Assembly (NCBI GenBank): GCA_020629875.1
Contig: JAHDCL010000002.1
Coordinates: 15,976 to 79,975, forward strand
From: Hellea sp.
Lineage (GTDB): Bacteria; Pseudomonadota; Alphaproteobacteria; Caulobacterales; Maricaulaceae
Length of the DNA: 64,000 nucleotides
Direction: 5' to 3'
Shown here: piece after piece, positions 30,675 through 42,047 of the stretch
Position numbering within the stretch: the stretch's first letter is position 1
How the letters are laid out: every line of letters begins with the position of its first letter
Position numbers and translations under genes: made by a program
The notes under the pieces: model-generated
Told to the model about the DNA's origin: nothing
Seen by the model: only the letters and a program-made list of their open reading frames with translations
Database searches by the model: none

Positions 30675-31187
30675 ATGAATTTTAAGGCGATAACTTCTAA
30701 AGCTCGATTCTTTGTAATCGGCCTCATAGCCCTAGAGATTGCTTCCATACCAGTTTCTGCAAAAATCATTGAGAACGTGGCCTTCTCTAAGCCTCAAAGA
30801 GTTGTTTCTGTCCCCTTTCCAACTCAACCGGGCGTGACTCGGTTCATGGTTTCATCAAATTCACCTTTTGCTATAACCTCTGAGGAAGCCATTGGTGATT
30901 TTGAAATCAACATAGAAGTTAGAGGCAACCTGAACGGCAAACCCTTTGGTCGGAACGCTCAAGCACCTGGGCTCATCCAATCTTGCGCGAGACAAACATC
31001 GTCAAAAACGACTAAAATATATGAGGCCGAACGCGGAACAGAGTTACGCGAGGGAGACATTCTAAGCAAAACGGTCATGGTTGAAGTCCGCTATGATGCT
31101 ACGATAAACCCAAATCTTCAGATCGTTTCCAAAAACAAAGCCAAAAAATTTCTATCGGCGAAGAGCTGCGCGACTAAGCAGTCTTAA
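30675..31187 (+). CDS. Hypothetical secreted protein
   Basis: 170-aa ORF with hydrophobic N-terminus ending VSAK; no recognised family. Confidence 0.5.
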   Translation: MNFKAITSKARFFVIGLIALEIASIPVSAKIIENVAFSKPQRVVSVPFPTQPGVTRFMVSSNSPFAITSEEAIGDFEINIEVRGNLNGKPFGRNAQAPGLIQSCARQTSSKTTKIYEAERGTELREGDILSKTVMVEVRYDATINPNLQIVSKNKAKKFLSAKSCATKQS

Positions 31188-32973
31188 TTACCTCCAGAAA
31201 TGCTTCCCCATAGCGATCAAATTTAGTTTCACCAACACCTGATACGTCCAGCATTTCCTCGCGGTTTGACGGGATTTTTGCCACCATATCCATTAAGGTC
31301 GCATCAGAAAAAACAACGAAGGCCGGTTTGCCAATCTCGCGAGAAAACTCCATTCGTAGTGATTTGAGCTTAACCAACAAAGATTGTTCGTCTGCGCTCA
31401 GAGCAGTTTCTTCAATAGCTTTTCGGGCTCTGCGGGCTGAGGACTCCGTACGACCTCTGGCAAGCTCCTTACATTTGAACTTCGCTTGATCGGCCAAAAT
31501 ATCCAGAGCTCCAGCTTCTAAGGTTAGCGCGCCATAACGACCAATATCCATTGATATAGTTCCAGATGCTACCGCTTGCCGTATGAGTGCCTGCATATAA
31601 GGTTTGGGAAATGTCTCGCCCCTGCCAAATGCATCCAGCTTATCGTGAGAAAACTGCACCACTCTATCGGTAGACTCCCCTCTCGCCACAGCAATGACAT
31701 GATTGGTTCCAAAGCGCTGCCCAGTTTGAGAAATTGCGGAAAATATCGCTTTTGCGGGCTGCGTGGCGTCAATCATTTCCGGTGGAGAAATACAATTATC
31801 GCAATTTCCACACGGCTCCTGCTCTTCACCGAAGTAACTGAGCAATACTTGTCGCCGGCATCCCGACGCCTCGGCATATCCGAGCAAAGCATCAAGGCGC
31901 TTATGCTCGCGCATTTGGTGCTCACTATCGGCCCCATCTTCACTGATAAATTGCCTGCGCATCCGGATATCATCAAGCCCATAGCAAAGTGCTGTCACCG
32001 CGGGTTGACCATCTCGCCCTGCCCGACCAATTTCTTGATAGAAAGCTTCAAGACTGCCGGGAATATTCATGTGGTAAACGAAACGAATATCTGGCTTATC
32101 GATACCCATCCCAAAAGCAATAGTTGCCACCATGACAACGCCGTCCTCGGCCATAAAACGTTCTTGGTTTTCAAAACGTGTCTCGGTCGATAAGCCTGCG
32201 TGATATGGCAAAGCCTTATAACCCGCTGCGGTTAAGACGCCTGCAAATTTTTCGGTATTTTTGCGAGAAAGACAATAAACGATGCCTGATTGGCCATCCG
32301 TCTCTTTCATGAATTCCAAGAGCTGCTGAGAGCGATTTCGGAGCGGCGATACCGCAAGCGATAAATTGGGGCGATCAAATCCCTGAACCAATATTCGCCC
32401 CTGACCTCCAAAGAGCTTATCAGCAATATCCTGCCGAGTTAGCTCATCCGCAGTTGCGGTGAAAGCTGCAACACGCGCCTGAGGGAATAGATCCTTTAAT
32501 CTCTGAAGGTCCGCATATTCGGGACGGAAAGCCGGCCCCCATTTAGAAACGCAGTGAGCCTCATCAATGACAAACATAGAAGGATTAAGAGATTTCATAG
32601 CGGAGAGCATTCGGCCGGTCATTAATCTCTCCGGTGACATGTAAAGCAGCTTAGCACCTCCATGCGTAACCGATTGCCATTCGGCGATATTCTCCTCTCG
32701 CGATTGTCCTGAGTGCAAGCAGCCAACCTTTATCCCATTCATTCGCAATCCAGCGACTTGGTTGTCCATCAAGGCCACGAGCGGCGATATGACAATAGTC
32801 GGGCGTTCAAAGAGGAGTGCAGGAATTTGATAGCAAAGCGACTTGCCGGCTCCAGTGGGCATAACCGCTAGTATGGATTCGCCGCTAACGAGCGTATCAA
32901 TGACCTCCTTCTGTCCGGGGCGAAAGCCAGGAAAACCGAAGGTATTTTGGATTATCGACTCAGGCGTGGACAT
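31174..32973 (-). CDS. recQ: ATP-dependent DNA helicase RecQ
   Basis: TFGFPGFRPGQKEVIDTLVSGESILAVMPTGAGKSLCYQIPAL; VIDEAHCVSKWG; QEIGRAGRDG; C-terminal HRDC region. Internal Met chosen over the track start at 33009. Confidence 0.95.
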   Translation of the reverse strand: MSTPESIIQNTFGFPGFRPGQKEVIDTLVSGESILAVMPTGAGKSLCYQIPALLFERPTIVISPLVALMDNQVAGLRMNGIKVGCLHSGQSREENIAEWQSVTHGGAKLLYMSPERLMTGRMLSAMKSLNPSMFVIDEAHCVSKWGPAFRPEYADLQRLKDLFPQARVAAFTATADELTRQDIADKLFGGQGRILVQGFDRPNLSLAVSPLRNRSQQLLEFMKETDGQSGIVYCLSRKNTEKFAGVLTAAGYKALPYHAGLSTETRFENQERFMAEDGVVMVATIAFGMGIDKPDIRFVYHMNIPGSLEAFYQEIGRAGRDGQPAVTALCYGLDDIRMRRQFISEDGADSEHQMREHKRLDALLGYAEASGCRRQVLLSYFGEEQEPCGNCDNCISPPEMIDATQPAKAIFSAISQTGQRFGTNHVIAVARGESTDRVVQFSHDKLDAFGRGETFPKPYMQALIRQAVASGTISMDIGRYGALTLEAGALDILADQAKFKCKELARGRTESSARRARKAIEETALSADEQSLLVKLKSLRMEFSREIGKPAFVVFSDATLMDMVAKIPSNREEMLDVSGVGETKFDRYGEAFLEVIKTA

Positions 32974-33026
32974 GTCACATGTGGTGGCCTTGCACGAAGC
33001 AAATTGCAACGGTAAGAGCCGACCTT

Positions 33027-34916
33027 ATGGTTGATAATATTGATGAGAGCCGCTCCTCGGGCGCTGCCTTAGCGGCCTCGATAGAGCTAGACAAAGATAA
33101 GCGTGGTAAAGCCCGCAGCGTTAAGCCGCTGCGGCAGCTGTTACCATTTATTGGGCGCTATAAGGGTATCGTTTTTGCCTTTATCATTTTCCTCATTCTT
33201 GCCGCTGCAATGCAGCTCTCTATTGGATTGGCCGTCAAAGTTATTACCGATTGCGGTTTTGTGGATGATACAAAATCCATCGCGGATTATTGTACAAAAT
33301 TTGCTGTTGGCGAACAAAATCAGATGGGGTCCTATTTCAAATTTGCTATCCTGATTGGCATTGGCGCCGCCGTTTTCGGAGCCCTGCGATTTTACTTCAT
33401 TAGTATCCTAGGGCAGCGGGTGATCGCAGATATTCGCAAAGCTGTTTATGATAAACTAACGCGGCTATCACCTGAATTTTTTGAACGCGTCCATACGGGT
33501 GAAGTTCTCTCGCGCCTGACAACGGACACAACGCTTATTGAGAGTGTTATCGGCTCATCCGTTTCTTTTGCAATCCGCTCTATTGCAACGGGGATAGGTT
33601 CGCTCGTCATCATGTTTTTCATCAGTTGGAAACTGACGTTGCTTGTTATGTGTATTGGCCCCGCCATAATTTTGCCAACCGTAATTATCGGCAAACGTAT
33701 TCGAACGCTCTCCCGCCGCAGCCAAGATAACTTGGCTAACGCCTCATCCCGCGCGGGAGAGAGCCTTAGCGCTATCCAAACTGTGCAAGCCTTCACCCGC
33801 GAAGATAAAGAACGCCGCGACTTTTCACAGGCCGTAGAAAACACTTACATCGCGCATCGCAAGCGCATCGCTGTACGCAGTCTGATGACGCTCATCATTT
33901 TTGGTCTCGGCATGACGGGAATGGTCGGCGTCTTTTGGTATGGTGCGCAAGAGGTCCAAAATTTCCAAGCGTCTGGCGGGGACGCAGGCATGACCAGCGG
34001 GGATATTTTCGCCTTTGGTATCTATGCCTTCAGCGTCGTGTCAGGTGTCGGCTTTCTCACAGGCACATGGACAGAACTCTTACGCGCATCAGGCGCGACG
34101 GAACGCGTGATGGAATTACTCTCAGAAGAGCCAAATATCGCCGCACCAACGGATCCAAAAACACTCTCAAACACTAAAGGCGCGATTGCATTTAGTAACG
34201 TCAATTTCATCTACCCATCCCGACCAACTGAGCAAACATTGGAAAATGTCAGCTTTGTGATTAAGCCCGGTGAAACCGTGGCCCTTGTTGGACCATCTGG
34301 TGCTGGCAAATCTACCATTTTCCAAGTACTTCTTCGCTTCTACGATATCGAGTCGGGGCGCGTAACGATTGACGGCGTTGAAATTGATGCTCTCTCTCCG
34401 CAAAATTTGCGTCAGCAATTTGCGATTGTTCAGCAAAACACGCCGCTCTTCTCTGGGTCTGCCATGGAAAACATACGCTATGGCCGCGAGGGTGCGAGTG
34501 ATGAGGATGTGATTATCGCTGCCAAGGCCGCCTTTGCTCACGAGTTCATTGAAAAGCTGCCGGAAGGTTACCAAACTGATCTTGGCGAATCCGCTGTGAC
34601 GCTATCTGGCGGCCAGCGCCAGCGCCTTGCGATTGCCCGCGCCATTTTGCGGGATGCTCCTGTGCTTTTACTTGATGAGGCTACCAGTGCTCTGGATGCA
34701 GAAAGTGAGCGAGCAGTTCAGAAAGCATTTGAAGAAATGTCTAAGACCAAAACGACTCTTGTTATTGCCCATCGCCTCGCCACGATTTTGAGCGCGGATC
34801 GAATTATTGTAATGGATCAGGGCCGCATTGTTGAAACCGGTACTCACACCGAGCTGTTAGCAAATAAAGGGCTCTATGCCCGCTTGGCAGATCTTCAGTT
34901 TGACTTAAAAACCTAG
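33027..34916 (+). CDS. ABC transporter, fused transmembrane and ATP-binding domains (MsbA-like exporter)
   Basis: VALVGPSGAGKSTIFQVLLRFYD; VTLSGGQRQRLAIARAILRDAPVLLLDEATSALD; six-TM N-terminal half. ATG at 33027 preferred over 32979. Confidence 0.94.
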   Translation: MVDNIDESRSSGAALAASIELDKDKRGKARSVKPLRQLLPFIGRYKGIVFAFIIFLILAAAMQLSIGLAVKVITDCGFVDDTKSIADYCTKFAVGEQNQMGSYFKFAILIGIGAAVFGALRFYFISILGQRVIADIRKAVYDKLTRLSPEFFERVHTGEVLSRLTTDTTLIESVIGSSVSFAIRSIATGIGSLVIMFFISWKLTLLVMCIGPAIILPTVIIGKRIRTLSRRSQDNLANASSRAGESLSAIQTVQAFTREDKERRDFSQAVENTYIAHRKRIAVRSLMTLIIFGLGMTGMVGVFWYGAQEVQNFQASGGDAGMTSGDIFAFGIYAFSVVSGVGFLTGTWTELLRASGATERVMELLSEEPNIAAPTDPKTLSNTKGAIAFSNVNFIYPSRPTEQTLENVSFVIKPGETVALVGPSGAGKSTIFQVLLRFYDIESGRVTIDGVEIDALSPQNLRQQFAIVQQNTPLFSGSAMENIRYGREGASDEDVIIAAKAAFAHEFIEKLPEGYQTDLGESAVTLSGGQRQRLAIARAILRDAPVLLLDEATSALDAESERAVQKAFEEMSKTKTTLVIAHRLATILSADRIIVMDQGRIVETGTHTELLANKGLYARLADLQFDLKT

Positions 34917-35945
34917 GCCCTTAGCCTTAGTTTTGACGCGCGCTAAAAATCTATGCGAAGTCATATATAGCGTATGGCCATCGTCGCCGAAGGTACAATT
35001 CGCAATCGCTGATCCCGTACGGATAAGACCTAATCGTTCACCCTCAGCCGAGAGAATGAGAACGCCGCCCGGGCCTGTGGCGTATAAATTTCCGTTTGTG
35101 TCTATGGCCATCCCATCAGGCAAACCAGGCTCTCCAGCTTTGACATCTGCGGTTACGTTTAAAATCTCTCGCTTGTCGTCTGGCATGCCGTTCTCATCCA
35201 AAGAGTAAGCCATCCACTTAGCATCGTTTGGGTCTGAATTCGCAACGTAAAGAGTGGCTTCATCGGGGGACAGAATGATGCCATTTGGGCGAGTCAATTT
35301 GTCATCCAATAGCGCAATTGCACCATCAGGATACAAGGCATAAACGCCGTTATAAGGCAGTTCTTTAGCAGAAGATTTATCTTGTTTTTCAAGACCATAA
35401 GGCGGATCGGTAAAGTATATTACTCCCGACTTTGACACGACAGCATCATTAGGGGAATTAAATCTCTTACCCTCAAAGCGATCGGCAAGAATTGCCTTTT
35501 CTTTTGACTTCACGTTTAGCTTATAAAGCGTGCGATTACCATGATCGGGCACAATGATATGTTCGCTATCGAGTAAGTATAGCCCATTTGCGCCCTGCGA
35601 ACTTGTATAGTTAGGTTTTGGGTCTGGGTGCCCCGACGGCGTCATCCATACTGATATCCCTTCGGCCTCTTTGAATCTGTAAATCGTGTTTCCAGGCACA
35701 TCGGTGTAGAGAAGATATCCCCCTTCATGTACCCAAACCGGTCCTTCTGACCAAGCATAATTTCCGCCAATTTTTTGAATGGGAGCATCGGGAGAAATCA
35801 GGTCAGCCGTCTTGGTCTCTATCGAACCTATTGTTTCGTATGAAAGGGTCTGAGTTTGGGAAACATTGCTGTCTGGCGCTTCTTGCTTTGGCGAGCATGC
35901 CAAGCACAAAGAAATAGCGGCCATACTTACACCAAAATGTTTCAT
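34905..35945 (-). CDS. SMP-30/gluconolactonase family lipoprotein
   Basis: EGPVWVHEGGYLLYTDVPGNTIYRF; RFNSPNDAVVSKSGVIYFTDPPYGLE; LTRPNGIILSPDEATLYVANSD; LPDGMAIDTNGNLYATGPGGV; lipobox LCLAC. Confidence 0.92.
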   Translation of the reverse strand: MKHFGVSMAAISLCLACSPKQEAPDSNVSQTQTLSYETIGSIETKTADLISPDAPIQKIGGNYAWSEGPVWVHEGGYLLYTDVPGNTIYRFKEAEGISVWMTPSGHPDPKPNYTSSQGANGLYLLDSEHIIVPDHGNRTLYKLNVKSKEKAILADRFEGKRFNSPNDAVVSKSGVIYFTDPPYGLEKQDKSSAKELPYNGVYALYPDGAIALLDDKLTRPNGIILSPDEATLYVANSDPNDAKWMAYSLDENGMPDDKREILNVTADVKAGEPGLPDGMAIDTNGNLYATGPGGVLILSAEGERLGLIRTGSAIANCTFGDDGHTLYMTSHRFLARVKTKAKGLGF

Positions 35946-36905
35946 CTAATTCTCCAACACCATTGCCGCCGCGCCGTAAAGGGCTACAAAGTGAGCTCTC
36001 ATCAATCGGACGGGTATATCCTGAATAAACCAACTTCCATGGGAGCGTTGACGGAATCGCTCTTTGAAATTCGACTCTGCAATAAATGGCGATACGTGTC
36101 GTGTCACGCCGCCAGCTAGAACAACACCACCGACAGCCCCCATCGTAAAGGCTGTATTTCCCGCAAAGGTCGAAAGAATGTCACAAAACATCACAACCGT
36201 TTTTCGAGCAACAGATTTAGGATTGGCTTCAGCGGCGGCAACGACTTCGTCTTCGCGGATACAAATCGCTGGCTCATCCAAAATCTCGCAAAGCGCGGTA
36301 TATAGCCTGAATAGGCCTGGACCTGAAATCAAGGTTTCTGCCGAGACATATCCCAGCTTTTTAAGCCAATATGCCAAAACTTGCATCTCAATTTCGTTCT
36401 GCGGTGAAAAGGCCGTATGCCCGCCCTCAGTGGGAATAATCCGAGGAGGTTTCCCCGGTAAAATACATGAGACACCCAAACCCGTCCCGGGCCCCAAAAC
36501 AGCGACAGGTTTATTGTAATTCACTTTCCCTGGAATTAGCGTATCAAACCCATCATCTGGGATAACCGTTGCCCCATTGGCCATAGCGACGAAATCATTT
36601 AGTACAATCGCTTCTTTGAACCCGAATGTCTCAACTAAGTTTTCTTCCGAAACGATCCAATCCACATTTGTCATGCGTATTTCATCATCAAATTTTGGCC
36701 CTGCGAAGGCAAAAGCCGCCCGACTTGGCTTTAGTTTCTGATGACTTAAATACTCCGTCACTACATCGTTAAAATGATCGTAGTCTTTGACGGCAAAGCG
36801 CTCCGAGTGATGCAGCTCTATCGTCCCGAGAGAGTTACGCTCCGCTAGCGCTAACCGGCAGTTCGTGCCTCCAACATCTCCGACTAGTGTGGTGGGTCCC
36901 ATCAT
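35946..36905 (-). CDS. glk: Glucokinase (ROK-unrelated, bacterial Glk family)
   Basis: TTLVGDVGGTNCRLALAERN; FAFAGPKFDDEIRMTNVDW; VLGPGTGLGVSCI; TEGGHTAFSPQNEIE. ATG at 36905 overlaps edd stop (ATGA). Confidence 0.93.
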   Translation of the reverse strand: MMGPTTLVGDVGGTNCRLALAERNSLGTIELHHSERFAVKDYDHFNDVVTEYLSHQKLKPSRAAFAFAGPKFDDEIRMTNVDWIVSEENLVETFGFKEAIVLNDFVAMANGATVIPDDGFDTLIPGKVNYNKPVAVLGPGTGLGVSCILPGKPPRIIPTEGGHTAFSPQNEIEMQVLAYWLKKLGYVSAETLISGPGLFRLYTALCEILDEPAICIREDEVVAAAEANPKSVARKTVVMFCDILSTFAGNTAFTMGAVGGVVLAGGVTRHVSPFIAESNFKERFRQRSHGSWFIQDIPVRLMRAHFVALYGAAAMVLEN

Positions 36906-38746
36906 TGCATCCACTTCGGCTTTCCGAGGACTGAAGCGCCTGCTTCAGAATTATCAGCTATGTCGCGCAAGGGAGCAAACATATTCATCCCCAACGCATC
37001 AAGGTTTTGGAACTGTGGCGCTGCCGCTAAGGGACGCTCAAGCCAGTTCGGGTCGGAAACAACATTTACGGTTTCCGATGCGGGATCGACGCGAACAATG
37101 TCGCCATCTTTGATTTTGGCGATATTACCTCCTGCCAAAGCCTCGGGATGCATATGAATAGCTGCAGGGACCTTCCCAGATGCGCCAGACATACGGCCAT
37201 CGGTAACCATTGCAATTTTAAACCCTTTATCCTGTAAGGACCCCATAATTGGCGTAAGTTTGTGTAGCTCAGGCATGCCATTTGCGCGTGGTCCCTGAAA
37301 CCGCAGCACAACAACAAAGTCTTTCTCGAGCTCACCAGCCTTATGCATCTCAATGAGTTTGTTTTGGTCATCAATCACGATTGCCGGTGCTTCGACGAGC
37401 CAGTTGTCACGTTTGACAGCAGAAACTTTCATCACGGAGCGTCCAATATTCCCCGTCAATAATCGAAGCCCCCCATCTGGGCGGAATGGCTTATCAATGG
37501 ACGTCAAAACTTCCGAGTCCAAACTTTCCTTCGGCCCATCCCGGAAAAGTACTGTGTCGGCCTCAGCATGGGCATTCTTTATTGGCTCTCGGGTATATTC
37601 GATGAGTCCCTCTCCGCCTGCGACAGTTTTCACATCTGTATGAACAAGACCTGCGTCAATCAACTGGCTCACGAGATATGCCATGCCTCCGGCTGCATGG
37701 AAATGGTTCACATCAGCAACACCATTGGGATAAATTCGGCAAATTAACGGCGTCGCATGAGAGATATCTGAAAAATCATCCCAATTAATAATTATGCCTG
37801 CCGCCGCAGCTATCGCAGCCATATGAATTGTAAGGTTTGTAGAGCCGCCAGTCGCCATCAGGCCAACCAGTCCGTTCACGATAGCCTTTTCATCGATGAC
37901 ATGAGCGGCGGGTGTGAAATCCCCACCGATATCTGTCATCTGGACGGCGCGGCGCGTGGTTTGCGCAGTGATCGCATCGCGTAGCGGCGTGTTGGGGTGT
38001 ACAAATGATGCCCCCGGTAGCTGCATGCCCATAATTTCCATCAGCATCTGATTTGAGTTTGCAGTTCCATAAAACGTACACGTACCCGGAGCGTGATAGG
38101 AGGCCGCTTCTGCCTTTAATAATTCATCTCGTCCGACCTTACCCTCTGCGAAGAGTTGTCGAACTTTGGCCTTCTCAGGGTTTGGAATCCCGGAAGGCAT
38201 CGGCCCCGCTGGCGCAAAAATTTGTGGGATGTAACCATAACGCAAAGCTGCAATCATCAACCCTGGTACAATCTTATCGCAAACCCCTAAATGGATAGCT
38301 GCGTCGAACATGTCGTGAGACAATGCGACAGCCGTAGAATAGGCAATTATATCCCGAGAAAAGAGCGAAAGCTCCATCCCGTCTTGCCCTTGTGTTACGC
38401 CATCGCACATAGCCGGAACGCCTCCGGCCACCTGGGCTGTCGCCCCATTTCTGCGAGCCGCGTGTTTGATAAGGTCGGGATAGTTTGCGAAGGGTTGGTG
38501 GGCAGAGAGCATGTCATTATACGCCGTAACGATGCCAATATTGGCCCATTTCGCACCAAGAAGCTCAGTTTTCTCCAAAACAGGGCAAGCCGCTGTTGCA
38601 TGCGCCACGTTCCCTTCTGAAAGTCGTTTTCGACGAGGGCCCGGACGAATGTTTGCGTCAACGGCGGCAAGGTAACCCTTCCGCGATTTTGCAGAGCGTT
38701 TTTGAATACGCTCAGTTACCATTTGGATCGTTGAATTCATGGACAT
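36902..38746 (-). CDS. edd: Phosphogluconate dehydratase
   Basis: [59 protein letters not shown]. Confidence 0.96.
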   Translation of the reverse strand: MSMNSTIQMVTERIQKRSAKSRKGYLAAVDANIRPGPRRKRLSEGNVAHATAACPVLEKTELLGAKWANIGIVTAYNDMLSAHQPFANYPDLIKHAARRNGATAQVAGGVPAMCDGVTQGQDGMELSLFSRDIIAYSTAVALSHDMFDAAIHLGVCDKIVPGLMIAALRYGYIPQIFAPAGPMPSGIPNPEKAKVRQLFAEGKVGRDELLKAEAASYHAPGTCTFYGTANSNQMLMEIMGMQLPGASFVHPNTPLRDAITAQTTRRAVQMTDIGGDFTPAAHVIDEKAIVNGLVGLMATGGSTNLTIHMAAIAAAAGIIINWDDFSDISHATPLICRIYPNGVADVNHFHAAGGMAYLVSQLIDAGLVHTDVKTVAGGEGLIEYTREPIKNAHAEADTVLFRDGPKESLDSEVLTSIDKPFRPDGGLRLLTGNIGRSVMKVSAVKRDNWLVEAPAIVIDDQNKLIEMHKAGELEKDFVVVLRFQGPRANGMPELHKLTPIMGSLQDKGFKIAMVTDGRMSGASGKVPAAIHMHPEALAGGNIAKIKDGDIVRVDPASETVNVVSDPNWLERPLAAAPQFQNLDALGMNMFAPLRDIADNSEAGASVLGKPKWMQ

Positions 38747-38749
38747 ATT

Positions 38750-39466
38750 TTACGTCTCATCCGTTATAATTGTAAGGCGCTCACCGGCTGCGCGAAGAGC
38801 TTTCACTGGTGCCTCAAAGACTGACTTTTCAGCGCTTTGTTCAAATACCTCGGCTTTATTAGCTCCGGGGATCATCAGGATTATTTGCCTGGACGCCATA
38901 ACCGCGGATAACGTCAACGAAATTCGATCAGGATGATCGCCTGCAACAGGACAGCCGCGGGCATCAATAGCTACAACGCTGTTAGGATTATTCGGGTCTA
39001 GCGCCTCTTCCAGCCCGGAAGAGTTAGGGAACCAAGAAGCGGTATGGCCGTCCAGCCCCATTCCCATAATGCAAACATCAAAAGGTTGTGGAATTTGAGA
39101 AATTTTCGCAGCGCTTGCTCTCAGCCCCGCCCTTGGATCCGCGTCACTGGTCTTCAATCCAATAAATTTTGCATTCTTCGCTAAGCTTTTGAATAATGTC
39201 CTATCCAAAAATGTCTCATTAGAACCCGCCTCGCCCCGCGCAATCCAGCGATCGTCAACAAGTCCGATTATGACTTTGTCCCACGGCAAATCCATCTCGG
39301 CAAGCGCCTCATAGACCGGCTGTGGACTGGATCCGCCAGAAAGCATCAGGCTTGCTGTACCCCTCATCGCTACAGCGGAGAGGATAGCATCAGCGATTAG
39401 CTGCTTTGCTTGTTCAACCATTGCCTCACGTGAGGTAAAGCTGAGATATTTTAATTCTTCTGACAA
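38750..39466 (-). CDS. pgl: 6-phosphogluconolactonase
   Basis: LMLSGGSSPQPVYEAL; VIIGLVDDRWIARGEAGSNE; CIMGMGLDGHTASWFPNS. Confidence 0.95.
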   Translation of the reverse strand: MSEELKYLSFTSREAMVEQAKQLIADAILSAVAMRGTASLMLSGGSSPQPVYEALAEMDLPWDKVIIGLVDDRWIARGEAGSNETFLDRTLFKSLAKNAKFIGLKTSDADPRAGLRASAAKISQIPQPFDVCIMGMGLDGHTASWFPNSSGLEEALDPNNPNSVVAIDARGCPVAGDHPDRISLTLSAVMASRQIILMIPGANKAEVFEQSAEKSVFEAPVKALRAAGERLTIITDET

Positions 39467-39468
39467 TT

Positions 39469-40977
39469 CTAACCTTTAGACCAACGATGACCATAGGCCG
39501 CTAACATATCATCTGCTTCTGCGGGGCCTTCGCTACCTGCAGCATACAGTTCAGTACGCTGCCCCGCCTGCTCCCACGCCTCCAAAATTCCATCAACCCA
39601 TTCCCACGCAGACTCAACCTCATCACGGCGCATGAATAGGCTCAAGTTCCCTCGGACGACATCCATCAACAGTCGTTCATAGGCGTCAGGGTAACGTACG
39701 GTGAAATTATCAGCATAGCTGAGGTTCAAAGGAAGTGTTTTTAAGCGCATACCGCCAGCCCCAGGTTCCTTGACCTCGAACCAGAGTTTTACTGCCTCAT
39801 CCGGCTGTAATCGGATGACCAACTTGTTTGGATTAACCGGGGTATCTCCAAAAATCGAGTGAGGAACAGATTTGAACTGAATGACAATTTCAGAACGGCG
39901 TGACGACATGCGCTTTCCTGTACGCAGATAAATTGGCACGCCTGCCCAACGCCAATTATCGACCTCAGCCTTTATCGCAACATAAGTTTCGGTTGAGCTT
40001 TCCGTAACGTCAACATCGCTCATGTAGTCAGTCACTGCCTCACCGTCGACTTTACCGCGGGCATATTGGCCACGCACTGTCTTACGGCCAACACTCTCTG
40101 CGGTGATTGGGCGTAAGGCGCGCAGAACCTTGATTTTCTCGGTTCTGACATCATTCGCATCAAGAGAACTCGGCGCTTCCATCGCGGTTAAACAAAGAAG
40201 TTGGAGCAAATGATTTTGCACCATATCGCGCAGGGCTCCAGCACCATCATAGTAGGAGCCGCGGCCACCTACTCCGATAGATTCCGCTGCAGTAATTTCA
40301 ATATGATCAATCGCCTGATTAGACCAAAGCGGCTCAAGAAGAATGTTCCCAAAACGGAGTACCAACAGATTTTGAACCGTTTCTTTGCCCAAATAGTGAT
40401 CGATACGGTAAATATTGTTCTCTTTAAATACTTTACCAACACCTTCATTGATGAGCCTCGCAGACTCATAGTCAGTCCCCAAGGGCTTTTCGAGAACCAC
40501 GCGGGCATTATCATGAACGAGACCCGCCTTATCTAAACCAACACAAATATCCGCGAACATGCGAGGTGGCATAGCTAAATAGAAAACCCGAATTAGCTTC
40601 TTCTTTGAAGACAGCGCTTTTTTCAAGCTTGACCAATCCTTGTCAGCCACGACATCAATGGCGACGTAATCCACCAACTTGATGAACTTAGCCCACAACT
40701 TGGGGTCAAATCCCTCACCTTTCGCATATTCATGGTAAGAGCTTTCGATCAGCGCCTGATATTCTTCTCGGCTGTGCTTTGAGCGAGAGACGCCAACAAT
40801 TCGGCTATCATCCGAAATTTGGCCATCTCGGTAGCGGTGATACAAGGACGGTAAGAGCTTGCGCCGTGCCAGGTCACCTGTTCCGCCAAACACAACTATC
40901 TCAAAAGGCTCGACAGGAACAAATGTAGAGCCCGAGCCTGTTTCATTTTCAAGATTTTTATTTTTAATTACTGTCAC
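39469..40977 (-). CDS. zwf: Glucose-6-phosphate 1-dehydrogenase
   Basis: IVVFGGTGDLARRKLLPSLYH; VVLEKPLGTDYESAR; YRIDHYLGKETVQNLLVLRFGN. GTG start. Confidence 0.96.
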   Translation of the reverse strand: MTVIKNKNLENETGSGSTFVPVEPFEIVVFGGTGDLARRKLLPSLYHRYRDGQISDDSRIVGVSRSKHSREEYQALIESSYHEYAKGEGFDPKLWAKFIKLVDYVAIDVVADKDWSSLKKALSSKKKLIRVFYLAMPPRMFADICVGLDKAGLVHDNARVVLEKPLGTDYESARLINEGVGKVFKENNIYRIDHYLGKETVQNLLVLRFGNILLEPLWSNQAIDHIEITAAESIGVGGRGSYYDGAGALRDMVQNHLLQLLCLTAMEAPSSLDANDVRTEKIKVLRALRPITAESVGRKTVRGQYARGKVDGEAVTDYMSDVDVTESSTETYVAIKAEVDNWRWAGVPIYLRTGKRMSSRRSEIVIQFKSVPHSIFGDTPVNPNKLVIRLQPDEAVKLWFEVKEPGAGGMRLKTLPLNLSYADNFTVRYPDAYERLLMDVVRGNLSLFMRRDEVESAWEWVDGILEAWEQAGQRTELYAAGSEGPAEADDMLAAYGHRWSKG

Positions 40978-41014
40978 AATACCATCCCTTATTGCGCATG
41001 CTTAGAGACCAAAA

Positions 41015-41028
41015 TGACAGCGCTGTCA
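41015..41028. promoter_or_regulatory. LacI-family-type operator upstream of zwf
   Basis: Perfect palindrome TGACAGCGCTGTCA, 38 bp upstream of the zwf start codon; recurs at three other promoters in the window. Confidence 0.8.
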
Positions 41029-41039
41029 ATTTATCTCTA

Positions 41040-42047
41040 TCAGTTTTTTTCCGAAGTGGAATCGCGTACAATAAGTTTGTGGTCAAGACAATAGCTATGG
41101 AGCCTATCATCTTCATTAGGCGGCCTAATTAACAGCTCCGCAGCCCGATGTCCCATTTCATAAATGGGTTGCTTGATAGTTGTCAGCTGTGGGTACAAAA
41201 TTTGTGCTAGAGGGGTGTCATCAAAACCGCCCACGGAGAGCTCTTGCGGAACAGAGATGCCTAAGCGGCTTGCCACAGATACAACGCCTGCAGCCATATC
41301 ATCATTACTTGCAAATATGGCGGTCGGACGACTGGCTGAGCTCAATAATTTTTCAGCGGCAGCAACACCCGACCTGAAAGAAAAGTCGCCTGCAACCACC
41401 CACTCCTGATTTATTTCCAGCCCAACAGCATTCATCGCCTGCACAAACCCTTGATAACGCAGCTCGCTAGCATTGTGTTCGGGATGGCCTTTAATGAATC
41501 CTAACTTTCGGTGCCCTTGCCGAATTAAAAACTCTGTCATTTCATACGCTGCTTGCACATCGTCCATTTTGACTGAGCTCACTTCACGACCCTCGACGGC
41601 TGGAGCCACCGGGACGTAGGGTATTTTGAGCCTCCCCAAAATTGCTAAAATGTCTTCATCATCACATAGAGGCGGCGTCAGAATAATACCGTCAACAGGC
41701 AGACGTTCGAGCAAAAGATCAACCGCTTCAACTGCACTTTTCTCTCCCATACTCACGGGTTCGATTACGAGATGATATCTGTTATTCCGACAAGCATCTA
41801 TCGCGCCTTTTTGGATGTTTGCGATGTAGTTGGGACTGGGGTTATCGTATAGTAACGCCAGCAAGTAAGACTTTGAGCTTGCCAACCCTCTCGCTGCTAA
41901 ATTTGGAGAGTAACGAAGTTGTTTGGCCACCTCCAACACACGCTCACGCGTTTTCTTGGCAACATTAGGCTCATTATTGAGGACGCGCGACACGGTCTTC
42001 ATGGAGACCCCTGCTTGCTTCGCCACATCTGTTATTGTTGACTTCAT
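41040..42047 (-). CDS. LacI family transcriptional regulator
   Basis: MKSTITDVAKQAGVSMKTVSRVLNNEPNVAKKTRERVLEVAKQLRYSPNLAARGLAS HTH plus periplasmic-binding-like core. Confidence 0.96.
   Translation of the reverse strand: MKSTITDVAKQAGVSMKTVSRVLNNEPNVAKKTRERVLEVAKQLRYSPNLAARGLASSKSYLLALLYDNPSPNYIANIQKGAIDACRNNRYHLVIEPVSMGEKSAVEAVDLLLERLPVDGIILTPPLCDDEDILAILGRLKIPYVPVAPAVEGREVSSVKMDDVQAAYEMTEFLIRQGHRKLGFIKGHPEHNASELRYQGFVQAMNAVGLEINQEWVVAGDFSFRSGVAAAEKLLSSASRPTAIFASNDDMAAGVVSVASRLGISVPQELSVGGFDDTPLAQILYPQLTTIKQPIYEMGHRAAELLIRPPNEDDRLHSYCLDHKLIVRDSTSEKN

Noticed and set aside
31576-32193. 205-aa plus-strand ORF antisense to recQ
   Set aside because: Lies fully within recQ coding sequence; composition looks like a shadow frame.
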